The translations under genes and the position numbers were made by a program. Below, one piece after another: positions 1-6,257 of a stretch of DNA of 17,393 bases. Numbering within the stretch: position 1 is the stretch's first letter; each line of letters begins with the position of its first letter. Source of the stretch: Pseudomonadota bacterium (GTDB lineage Bacteria; Pseudomonadota; Gammaproteobacteria; Xanthomonadales; Rhodanobacteraceae); NCBI GenBank assembly GCA_023430685.1, contig JAEYZH010000154.1, positions 1-17,393 of the forward strand, written 5' to 3'. The notes beneath the pieces were generated by a model. It ran no database searches. It saw nothing but the letters and a program-made list of their open reading frames with translations, and was not told where the DNA came from.

Positions 1-2
1 GC

Positions 3-158
3 GTGATGGTGCCGATTTCGCTGGCCTGCCTCGCCGCACTCGGCGCGCTCGCGGCGCGCGCGGGTGGCGCGCCGATGCTGCGCGGCGCGGCCCGCGTCAC
101 GGTCTGGAGCGCCGTCGCGATGCTCGCGACGGCGCTGGTCGGTCGCCTGTTCGCCTGA
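3..158 (+). CDS. C-terminal end of a VIT/CCC1-type Fe2+/Mn2+ transporter (partial)
   Basis: The window opens inside a + strand reading frame that ends at TGA 156-158, leaving about 51 residues. They form two hydrophobic segments. The first is rich in Ala/Leu and ends in GALAARAGGAP; a short basic linker (RGAARVT) follows, and then a second helix ending in VGRLFA. This matches, from memory, the last two transmembrane helices of the VIT1/CCC1 family, which moves Fe2+ or Mn2+ across membranes and typically ends in a similar 'GALAAR-GGA...WGA-AMA-TA-VG-LFG' pattern. The start lies outside the window. The family call rests only on this short tail, so another small polytopic membrane protein cannot be excluded. 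Confidence 0.6.
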   Translation: MMVPISLACLAALGALAARAGGAPMLRGAARVTVWSAVAMLATALVGRLFA

Positions 159-196
159 ACGACCGGCACCTCCGCTCCCGCACACGCGCGACCTGG

Positions 197-322
197 CCCT
201 TCGACGCTGGCCTTCGGCCTGCGCCCAGGGCGAACGGATGACTGCTTGCCGCTCGCGCCGAGCGCAGCGGCTCCCCGCGCATCGTTCGCGTTCAGCGCAG
301 AAGCCGCAGGCCGCGGAGTCGA
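197..322. repeat. Two degenerate copies of hairpin repeat family A in the convergent VIT / HD-GYP gap
   Basis: The 191-bp gap 159-349 between two convergent genes holds one copy at 197-236 (orientation cccttcga...ggccttcggcc...gggcgaacg) and one in the opposite orientation at 283-322 (cgttcgcg...agcgcag...cggagtcga). A further fragment lies near 252-270. The same family is better preserved at 5873-6111. The core ggccttcggcc can fold as a GGCC-TTC-GGCC stem-loop. Opposed copies between convergent genes could act as a bidirectional transcript end. No gene or other signal was seen in this gap. Confidence 0.65.
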
Positions 323-349
323 TCCGGTGGCGCAATCGAGGCGCGCCAC

Positions 350-979
350 TCAGGCGCGGGTCGGCGGCCGGTCATCACGCGCGTCCAGTTCGCACCACTG
401 CGGCGTGCGCGCGTGGTCCGCGAACGCAGCCACGACGACGGGATCCAGCCGCGTGCCCGCTTCACCCATGATGATGTCCATCGCTTCGGCGTGCGAACGC
501 GGCGTGCGATACGGACGTCCGCTCGTCATCGCGTCGTAGGCATCGACCACGAGCAGGATGCGGCTGCCGCGCGGAATCGCCCCCTGCGCGAGCCCGTCCG
601 GATAGCCGCTGCCGTCGAATGCCTCGTGGTGGTGCCGCACGATCGTTGCGACTTCGGCGCGGTTCGACAGATAGGTCTGGTTGACGATGCGCTCGCCGTG
701 AAGCGAGTGCGCCTTCATCTCGTCCCATTCCGCGGGGTCGAGCCGACCGCGCTTGTACAACACGTCGTCGCGCACGCCGATCTTGCCGATGTCGTGCAAT
801 TGGCTCGCGAGGCGCAAGGCGTCGAGTTCACGCTCGCACAGGTCGAGCACGCGCCCCAGCGCGAGTGCGAGCGTGGAGACGCGGTCGCAGTGGCCACGCG
901 TGTAGGCATCGCGCGCGCACAGCGCGGCCAGCAACGAGGGATAGGCGCCCTGCTGGTCGGGTGCTGCGGCCATTCCCAC
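350..979 (-). CDS. HD-GYP domain phosphohydrolase (putative cyclic-di-GMP phosphodiesterase)
   Basis: About 209 residues, almost entirely one HD-GYP domain. The metal-binding HD pair is in LHDIGK (H62-D63). A second histidine set is at HSLHGE (H91, H94), HHHE covers 116-119, and the GYP signature lies in DGSGYPDGL (GYP 125-127). It ends with the family's ARIL-VDAYDAMTS-RPYR-type segment. Known members hydrolyse cyclic-di-GMP (some cGAMP), usually under an attached receiver or sensor. Here there is no N-terminal partner domain, so this is a stand-alone catalytic module. I chose the GTG at 979 because a GGAGG (986-990) sits 6 nt upstream of it; the ATG at 973 would be 12 nt away. It lies 140 bp downstream of the NTF2-like gene on the same strand. 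Substrate is inferred from the family only. Confidence 0.85.
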   Translation of the reverse strand: MGMAAAPDQQGAYPSLLAALCARDAYTRGHCDRVSTLALALGRVLDLCERELDALRLASQLHDIGKIGVRDDVLYKRGRLDPAEWDEMKAHSLHGERIVNQTYLSNRAEVATIVRHHHEAFDGSGYPDGLAQGAIPRGSRILLVVDAYDAMTSGRPYRTPRSHAEAMDIIMGEAGTRLDPVVVAAFADHARTPQWCELDARDDRPPTRA

Positions 980-985
980 AGGCAG

Positions 986-990
986 CCTCC
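986..990 (-). promoter_or_regulatory. Ribosome binding site that favours the GTG start of the HD-GYP gene
   Basis: On the - strand this reads GGAGG, 6 nt before a GTG at 979-977. The alternative ATG two codons later is 12 nt away, so spacing favours GTG. Confidence 0.5.
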
Positions 991-1119
991 TTTGCGGCGT
1001 GATCGCCGTGGTGCCCGCGCGAGCCGATCCTCGCACCGGTTGCGCGCATCGGCAAGCCGGCGCGCGCGCCCGCGCAACGGCGCTCCATCGCGCGGCCACG
1101 CCACGCACGCGCGACGGCG

Positions 1120-1626
1120 TCAGTCGATGCAGGCTCCCGATTGCGCGCCAGGCGTGGCGATCGGCAACGCCGGATTCCCGACGTGGTAGTACAACGAGAG
1201 GATCTTCCACTGCGTGCCGGCCTGGTACAGCTGGATGCTGTTGACGCCGACGAAGTCGGGCTTGGGTGCATCCGGTTGCGCGCGCGATTCCACCACGCTG
1301 TAGACCGTCGCGAAGCGATTGTACGCCTGCACGACGCGTGCGATCTCGCACTCGTGGAAACCCCTGTCGGAGACCTTGCGGTAGGGGGTGAGGAACTCCG
1401 TGGCGGCCTTGCGCTGCAAGACCGGGTTGCCGTCGCGATAGCTCCCGCCGAACACGACCGCATCCGCATGGAAGAGGCGTTCGAGCGTCGCGACGTCGGC
1501 GCTCGCGCCGGGTTCGTTCGACAGTGCGCGCCAGAGCGCGGAAACCGCGGCTTCCGGCGTCTGTTCGGTGGCCTCGGCGCCTGCGGGCACCAGCAGCAGC
1601 AACAAGGGAAGAATCGGGATTCGCAT
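1120..1626 (-). CDS. Secreted NTF2-like / SnoaL-fold protein
   Basis: 168 residues starting with a Sec signal peptide (MRIPILPLLLLLVPAGAEA, cleavage likely after residue 19). The rest reads as a single NTF2-like cone: an N-terminal helix (PEAAVSALWRALS), a LERLFHADAVVFGG segment, a FLTPYR stretch, and C-terminal strands (FVGVNSIQLYQAGTQWKILSLYYHV) typical of the DUF4440/SnoaL-like superfamily. These folds are used by enzymes and by binding proteins, so no reaction is assigned; the signal peptide puts it in the periplasm. The ATG at 1626 has a GAGG about 7 nt upstream on the - strand. It is 68 bp downstream of the DUF2200 gene and may share its transcript. Confidence 0.75.
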   Translation of the reverse strand: MRIPILPLLLLLVPAGAEATEQTPEAAVSALWRALSNEPGASADVATLERLFHADAVVFGGSYRDGNPVLQRKAATEFLTPYRKVSDRGFHECEIARVVQAYNRFATVYSVVESRAQPDAPKPDFVGVNSIQLYQAGTQWKILSLYYHVGNPALPIATPGAQSGACID

Positions 1627-1694
1627 GCGGTGTCCTCGGAGGGGACTGGCGGTGTCGAGTGGTTGGCGCAATCGTCCTGCAGTCCGGGGCGGCA

Positions 1695-2045
1695 TCAGCG
1701 TGCGATGATCTTCTGGAGCGCCTTGCCCTTCGCGAGTTCGTCGACGACCTTGTCCATGTAGCGGATCTTGCGCATCAACGGATGCTCGACGTTCTCGACG
1801 CGCACGCCGCAGACGACGCCCTGTATCGCGAGCGCATCCGCATCCTGGCGCGGCGCCCGTGCGAAAAACGACTCGAGATCGTCGCCGCCTGCGGCCGCTT
1901 GCGCAAGTTCTTGCGTGCCGTAACCCGTGAGCCAGCCGAGCACCGCGTCGAGTTCCTCGCGCGATCGTCCCTTCGACGTGACCTTCTTGAGGTACATCGG
2001 ATAGAGGTTCGAGAACGGCATCGCGAACACTTTTTCGATGCGCAT
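1695..2045 (-). CDS. DUF2200 domain-containing protein
   Basis: 116 residues with no signal peptide or membrane segment. The whole chain matches the DUF2200 pattern as I remember it: an N-terminal VFAMPFSNLYPMYLKKV block, a KGRS-EELD-VL-WLTGY block, then VVCGVRVE with PLMRKIRYMDKVVDELAKGKAL towards the C-terminus. The family is small, cytoplasmic and of unknown function, and this protein covers its full normal length. The ATG at 2045 gives the family's usual N-terminus, although no good Shine-Dalgarno is visible. The gene lies 92 bp downstream of the DUF3574 lipoprotein gene on the same strand. Confidence 0.8.
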   Translation of the reverse strand: MRIEKVFAMPFSNLYPMYLKKVTSKGRSREELDAVLGWLTGYGTQELAQAAAGGDDLESFFARAPRQDADALAIQGVVCGVRVENVEHPLMRKIRYMDKVVDELAKGKALQKIIAR

Positions 2046-2137
2046 CGAGCGAGTCCGGCGGCTGGCGTGAATGCAGATGCTCGCACCCGCCTGCTCCACC
2101 CGCAATCGGTGGGTCCGATGACGCGCCGGTCGCCCGC

Positions 2138-2578
2138 CTAGAACGCCACGCATGCGGCGGCACGCTCGCGTAGCACCGATTCCTGCCGGAACTGCGCGCG
2201 ATAGCGCGAGATGACTTCGCGCACCGTCGCGTCGGTGTCGCGTCCGCCCGCATGCACGACGATGACGATGCGACTGGGTTCGGCGATCGTGCGGCCGTCG
2301 TCGCCGCGCCAGCGGCCGCTCGCGTCGAGCACGGTGTAGCCGCGCGGGAACGCTGGCAGCAGCGCGGAGGCCTCGAAGGCCTGCCACGCGGCCTCGTCGA
2401 CTTCGCCGCCGCCGGGGATCGAGCGGCCGAAATAGAGCGTGTCGCGCACCGCGAGCTGCTCGTCGGCGCGGCAGCCGAGCGGATGCTCGCGCACCCAGTC
2501 GAGCTGGCAGCCGCCGAGCAGCGCGAGTGCGGCGGCGAGGCCGAGGCGGGGGACTGCGCGGCGGGTGCGTGGCTTCAT
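2138..2578 (-). CDS. DUF3574 domain-containing lipoprotein
   Basis: 146 residues. A basic N-terminus and a hydrophobic stretch end in the lipobox LLGGC, so it should be acylated at Cys24 and anchored in a membrane facing the periplasm. The rest fits DUF3574: RDTLYFGRSIPGG near the start, EAAWQAF, FPRGYTVLDASGRWRG, then EPSRIVIVVH, FRQESVLRERAAACVAF at the end. The function of DUF3574 is unknown. Its ATG at 2578 lies 13 bp after the stop of the upstream S9 peptidase, which suggests co-transcription with it. No strong Shine-Dalgarno is visible, so translation may depend on coupling to the peptidase. Confidence 0.82.
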   Translation of the reverse strand: MKPRTRRAVPRLGLAAALALLGGCQLDWVREHPLGCRADEQLAVRDTLYFGRSIPGGGEVDEAAWQAFEASALLPAFPRGYTVLDASGRWRGDDGRTIAEPSRIVIVVHAGGRDTDATVREVISRYRAQFRQESVLRERAAACVAF

Positions 2579-2591
2579 GGAGCGCCGCTGC

Positions 2592-5039
2592 TCACTTCAG
2601 GTGCGTCTCGAACAGCTTGAGGATCCGCTTGTACTCGTCGAGCCACGCATCGGCATGCACGAAGCCGTGGCGCTCGAGTGGATAGCCCGCGAGTTCGAAA
2701 TCGTCCTTGCGCAGCTCGACGAGTCGCTGGAACAGCCGCACCGAATCCTCGTACAGCACGTTGTCGTCGATCATGCCGTGCGCGATCAGTAGGCCGCCCT
2801 CGAGGCCGTCGGCGAACTCGATCGGCGAGGAGCGCTCATACGCGATCGGATCGATTTGCGGGGTGTTGAGGATGTTCGAGGTGTACTCGTGGTTGTACTG
2901 CGTCCAGTCGGTGACCGGGCGCAGCGCGGCGCCGGCCTTGAACACCTCAGGCGCGCGGAACATCGCCATCAGCGCCATGAAGCCGCCGTAGGAGCCGCCA
3001 TAGAGGCCCACGCGTGCGGGATCGGCGGACGCGTTCTGCTCGAGCCAGCGCACGCCATCGATGAGGTCTTCGAGTTCGGGCGTGCCCATGCGCCGGTAGA
3101 TCGCGTTGCGCCAGTCGCGCCCGTAACCCTCGCTCGCGCGGTAGTCCATGTCGAGCACGACGTAACCCTTCTCGACCAGCAGGTTGTGGAACATCTGCTC
3201 GCGGAAGTAGGCCGGGTAGCCGAGGTGCACGTTCTGCAGGTAGCCCGCGCCGTGCACGAACAGCACCGCCGGGTACTTCTTCGCGGGATCAAAGTCGCGC
3301 GGCTTGTAGAACTTCGCGTGGATCGGCTGCCCCGCGTGCGAAGACGGCACCTGCACGATCTCGGGCATCAGCCACGACTGCGCCTTGAACTCGGGCGTGC
3401 GCGTATCGGTCAGCGTGCGCGGCGCGCCGCCGTCGACGCCAGCGACCGCGAGCTGGTTCGGCACGTACGCGCTCGAATGCAGCAACGCGAGCTGACGGCC
3501 GTCGGGCGACAGCGTGAACGCCTGCATGCCCTTCAGCGCGGTCACGCGCTCGAGTTCGCCGCCGCCGACGGCCACGCGATACACGTCGTAGCTGTACGGC
3601 GCCTCGGCGTTCGCGCGCAGGTAGAACCAGCGTCCGTCGGGCGATTCCACCGGCCCGGACACCTCGAACCGGCCGCGCGTGAGAGCCTTCGCCTTGCCGC
3701 CGGCGGCGATCGCGTAGAGCTGGCTGTAGCCACTTTCTTCCGACACGTACCAGAGCGTGCGGTTGTCGCGCAGCCAGCCGAATTCGTTGAAGTTCCAGTT
3801 GATCCAGCCCGGATCGGTGAGGCGGTGCCGGCTCGAGAGCGTTGCGCGGTCGAAGTCGACGGTCGCGATCCAGCGGTCCTTGTTGTCGATCGCGCGGATC
3901 TGGATCGCGAGCGAACCACCGTCTGCACTCCACGCGAAGCCGCCGCCGCCGCCGTCTTCGGCGTCGGAGATGATGCGCACGGTGCGCAGCTGCGGCTCGT
4001 CCTTGTCGTGCCTGTCGCGGCCCTTCGTTCCCGCCGTCTTGTCGTCGGCGTCGGCCTTCTCGAGGCCGCGTTCGCGCCGCAGCTTTTCGTTCTCCTTGCG
4101 CACGTCCGCGAGCGGATCGTCGCCGATGCCGGGCAGGTCGTCGAACGCGAGCGGACGCTGCGAGTGCTTCACGAGGTCGAGCAGCACCAGCGACTGCGGC
4201 GCAGGATCGTTGCGGCCGACGCGCGTGCGCTCCTCTTCCTGTTCCTCGTAACCCGAATCGGTCACGAAACGCTGCAGCTTGCCCTTGCGCCCGGCCTCGT
4301 GGTCCTTCGGCGAGGTCACGAGCAGCAGCCAGCGTCCGTTCGGCGACAGCGTGCTGCCCTCGATCTTCACCTGGTCGCCGATGTGGAACGGCAGCGGCGC
4401 GCGCGTCGGGTCGCCCTGCGCGTAGTTGTCGGCGTGCTGCTTCTGCGCGGCCTTGTCGGCTTTCAGCTTGCGCAGCGTCGAGAACCAGCGCAGCTGCATC
4501 TCGCCGAGATCGTCGGGCTTGGCCGAGTCGGGATCCTTCGTCGCCTTGACCACCGCGACGGGCCCGCTGACGCGCGTCGCGAGGTCGTGGCTGTACCAGT
4601 CGGTGCCGACGCGGTACTGCACCGCGCGACCGTCGGCGGAGAACTGCGGCGAGGCTTCCTGCTCCGGCGTGCGCGTGACCTGCAGCAGCCGGCCCCCGGG
4701 CAGTTCGCGCACGAACACGTCGCCATTGCGCACGAACGCGGCGCGCCTGCGCTCGCGGTCGTAGACCGGCGCCGCGCCGTCGGCGTCCGCCATTTCCGCC
4801 GGATCGACGATGTCGTCGCGGCCGTCCGCGAGCGTGACGCGGTGGAGGTCGCGCACCGGCGAGCCCTTCTGCTTGACGCGGTAGTAGACGCTGCCGCCAT
4901 CGAGGCTCCAGTACGCCTGTTCCACCGGTGGACCGATCCAGTCCGGATCGGCCATCGCCTGTTCGATCGTGATCGCGCGCGCAGGCGCGGCGGCGAGGCA
5001 GAGCAGGGCGGTGAGGCAGGCGATCCACGGGCGATGCAT
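2592..5039 (-). CDS. Secreted S9 family (prolyl oligopeptidase / DPP-IV-like) serine peptidase
   Basis: 815 residues with a Sec signal peptide (MHRPWIACLTALLCLAAAPARA). Residues about 25-550 form a beta-propeller of WD-like repeats (for example SADGRAVQYRV, SPNGRWLLLV, SPDGRWFYLR). The C-terminal alpha/beta-hydrolase carries GGSYGGF with nucleophile Ser683, HGMIDDNV with Asp758 and LERHGF with His791, so the triad is complete. S9 enzymes cleave short peptides, often after proline; the exact cleavage preference cannot be read here. At 815 residues it is longer than many DPP-IV-like enzymes, partly because of a charged segment near residues 310-350 and a run of five Gly just after it. The ATG at 5039 has a GGAG 6 nt upstream. 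It probably leads a transcript with the DUF3574 lipoprotein. Confidence 0.92.
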   Translation of the reverse strand: MHRPWIACLTALLCLAAAPARAITIEQAMADPDWIGPPVEQAYWSLDGGSVYYRVKQKGSPVRDLHRVTLADGRDDIVDPAEMADADGAAPVYDRERRRAAFVRNGDVFVRELPGGRLLQVTRTPEQEASPQFSADGRAVQYRVGTDWYSHDLATRVSGPVAVVKATKDPDSAKPDDLGEMQLRWFSTLRKLKADKAAQKQHADNYAQGDPTRAPLPFHIGDQVKIEGSTLSPNGRWLLLVTSPKDHEAGRKGKLQRFVTDSGYEEQEEERTRVGRNDPAPQSLVLLDLVKHSQRPLAFDDLPGIGDDPLADVRKENEKLRRERGLEKADADDKTAGTKGRDRHDKDEPQLRTVRIISDAEDGGGGGFAWSADGGSLAIQIRAIDNKDRWIATVDFDRATLSSRHRLTDPGWINWNFNEFGWLRDNRTLWYVSEESGYSQLYAIAAGGKAKALTRGRFEVSGPVESPDGRWFYLRANAEAPYSYDVYRVAVGGGELERVTALKGMQAFTLSPDGRQLALLHSSAYVPNQLAVAGVDGGAPRTLTDTRTPEFKAQSWLMPEIVQVPSSHAGQPIHAKFYKPRDFDPAKKYPAVLFVHGAGYLQNVHLGYPAYFREQMFHNLLVEKGYVVLDMDYRASEGYGRDWRNAIYRRMGTPELEDLIDGVRWLEQNASADPARVGLYGGSYGGFMALMAMFRAPEVFKAGAALRPVTDWTQYNHEYTSNILNTPQIDPIAYERSSPIEFADGLEGGLLIAHGMIDDNVLYEDSVRLFQRLVELRKDDFELAGYPLERHGFVHADAWLDEYKRILKLFETHLK

Positions 5040-5070
5040 GCGGGACTCCGATTGCAGGCGGCAAACCCCG

Positions 5071-5076
5071 AGGATA
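5071..5076 (-). promoter_or_regulatory. Candidate -10 element of the S9 peptidase gene
   Basis: On the - strand this reads TATCCT, 31 nt upstream of the ATG at 5039, in the 147-bp divergent gap to the esterase. No convincing -35 is seen. The identical TATCCTCG occurs upstream of the DUF6498 gene at 16593-16600. Confidence 0.3.
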
Positions 5077-5186
5077 GCGGCTTGCGCGCGCGCCGGAAGG
5101 GTCGGAAGTCAGAGCCGCGGACCCCGGTGCTTGGCAACGCGATCCGCATCGGGCAGCCTTCGCTGTCCCGTGTCCGAGAATCCCCG

Positions 5187-5849
5187 ATGCCGCTGCCGAC
5201 CGTCGAACATGAAACCGCTGCGAACCCGCGCCATGCGGTGATCTGGCTGCACGGCCTCGGTGCCGACGGCAACGACTTCGCGCCGATCGTGCCTGAACTC
5301 GTCGACCGCGCGTGGCCGCCGCTGCGATTCGTGTTCCCGCACGCGCCGGTGCGGCCGGTCACGATCAACAACGGCATGGCAATGCGCGCGTGGTACGACA
5401 TCAAGGGCATGCAGATCGCCGACAAGCAGGATGAACCCGGCATCCGCGCATCGATCGCGCAGCTCGACGAGCTGATCGCGCGCGAGGCCGAGCGCGGCAT
5501 CCCGTCGCAGCGCGTGCTGCTCGCGGGCTTCTCGCAGGGCGGCGCGATCGTGCTCGCCGGTGGCGTGCGCCATTCGGCGCGGCTCGCCGGCATCATTGCG
5601 CTCTCGACCTACCTGCCGCTGTCGGAGAAGACGGCGGCCGAGCGCAGTGAAGCGAACAAGGGCCTGCCGGTCTTCATGGGCCATGGCAGCGTCGACAACG
5701 TCGTGCCCGAGGTGCTCGGCACCACCACGCGCAATGCGCTCGAAACGCTCGGCTACGCGGTCGAATGGCACAGCTATCCGATGGCGCATCAGGTCAGCGC
5801 GCAGGAGATCGCGGACCTGCGAAAGTGGATGGGCGCGCGGCTCGCGTGA
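5187..5849 (+). CDS. Alpha/beta-hydrolase carboxylesterase (phospholipase/carboxylesterase family, EstB-type)
   Basis: 220 residues, the usual length of this family. The oxyanion region is WLHGLGADGNDF (20-31). The nucleophile elbow GFSQGG puts Ser116 at the active site, Asp170 lies in GHGSVDNVVP and His201 in YPMAHQV, giving a full triad. PHAP and RAWYDIKG (67-74) are also typical. Known relatives such as Pseudomonas carboxylesterase EstB/II and acyl-protein thioesterases hydrolyse small carboxyl or thio esters; the natural substrate is unknown. There is no signal peptide, so it is cytoplasmic. The chosen ATG gives the family's normal N-terminus, with only a weak GAGA upstream. The open frame continues upstream on the antisense of the peptidase, which I regard as chance. 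The gene stands alone, divergent from the peptidase. Confidence 0.92.
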   Translation: MPLPTVEHETAANPRHAVIWLHGLGADGNDFAPIVPELVDRAWPPLRFVFPHAPVRPVTINNGMAMRAWYDIKGMQIADKQDEPGIRASIAQLDELIAREAERGIPSQRVLLAGFSQGGAIVLAGGVRHSARLAGIIALSTYLPLSEKTAAERSEANKGLPVFMGHGSVDNVVPEVLGTTTRNALETLGYAVEWHSYPMAHQVSAQEIADLRKWMGARLA

Positions 5850-5872
5850 CGCGCAGCGTTTCCCTGCGCCAC

Positions 5873-6111
5873 CGTTCGCGCCGAGCGCAGACGGAAGGCC
5901 GGAATCGACCGATCCGTTCTCATTGAGCGCAGGCCGAAGGCCGGAGTCGACCCGATCCCGTTCGCCCTGAGCGCAGGCCGAAGGCCGGAGTCGAAGGGCC
6001 GGCTCGCACCGGAACCACGACGCGCATGCGCTTCGACTCCGCGGCCTTCGGCCGCTGCGCTCAGCGCGAACGGAGAGTGGGAGCCTGCGGCCGCTGCGCT
6101 CAGCGCGAACG
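5873..6111. repeat. Cluster of five copies of hairpin repeat family A
   Basis: Directly after the esterase stop there are three copies in one orientation (5873-5909, 5915-5951, 5959-5998; pattern cgttcgc-ctgagcgcaggccgaaggccggagtcga) and two in the opposite orientation (6031-6072, and a shortened one at 6083-6111). The central ggccgaaggcc is a GGCC-GAA-GGCC hairpin; in the 6031 copy the stem is extended to gcggcc/ggccgc. Copies at 5959 and 6031 face each other and could form a long cruciform. This is the arrangement of REP/BIME elements, and a role in transcript ending or 3'-end protection of the esterase mRNA is plausible. No mobilising gene is in the window. Confidence 0.8.
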
Positions 6112-6163
6112 TCCGAGGTGGGGTCGCTGGCCTGGCGCGAACAAGCCGGGGCCACCCGCCATC

Positions 6164-6245
6164 GCCCTCGGCCCTCAGCCCTCAGCAGCTAGCAGCTAGC
6201 AGCTAGCTCCTCGCCCCTCGCCCCTCGCCCCTCGCCCCTCGCCCC
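6164..6245. repeat. Period-7 tandem repeat block upstream of algZ
   Basis: Three successive heptamer arrays lie head to tail: GCCCTCG/GCCCTCA x3 (6164-6184), AGCAGCT x3.6 (6184-6208) and TCGCCCC x5 exact (6211-6245). Together with the family A repeats they fill the 408-bp gap 5850-6257, in which I see no gene. The last array ends exactly where the candidate algZ -10 begins. Units of the first kind recur inside soeA (12482-12509). Confidence 0.9.
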
Positions 6246-6251
6246 TATACT
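6246..6251 (+). promoter_or_regulatory. Candidate -10 element of algZ, suggesting a leaderless transcript
   Basis: TATACT, one base from the sigma-70 consensus, lies only 6 nt before the ATG at 6258. Transcription would then start at or next to the ATG, and no Shine-Dalgarno is present, which is consistent with a leaderless mRNA. The -35 position falls inside the TCGCCCC array and shows no consensus. Confidence 0.45.
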
Positions 6252-6257
6252 CGATCC

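Noticed and set aside
980..1119. A terminator or small gene between the NTF2-like and HD-GYP genes
   Set aside because: No hairpin followed by a T tract and no start with a ribosome binding site was seen other than that of the HD-GYP gene.
413..1189. + strand open frame opposite the HD-GYP and NTF2-like genes
   Set aside because: It is the antisense shadow of a well-supported HD-GYP domain and has no motif of its own.
2856..5186. Very long + strand open frame antisense to the S9 peptidase, running in frame into the esterase
   Set aside because: The opposite strand holds a complete peptidase with signal peptide and triad. The antisense translation is Arg/Val/Ala-rich without domains; GC-rich DNA commonly gives such open frames. 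The esterase has a proper family start at 5187.
5873..6111. Insertion sequence or MITE with terminal inverted repeats and target duplication
   Set aside because: Copies are short, mixed in orientation, lack a shared outer boundary, and no target-site duplication could be recognised.
6164..6245. Origin iterons or integration-host binding repeats
   Set aside because: There are no replication genes or AT-rich region, and the units are GC-rich exact heptamers that recur in coding genes.
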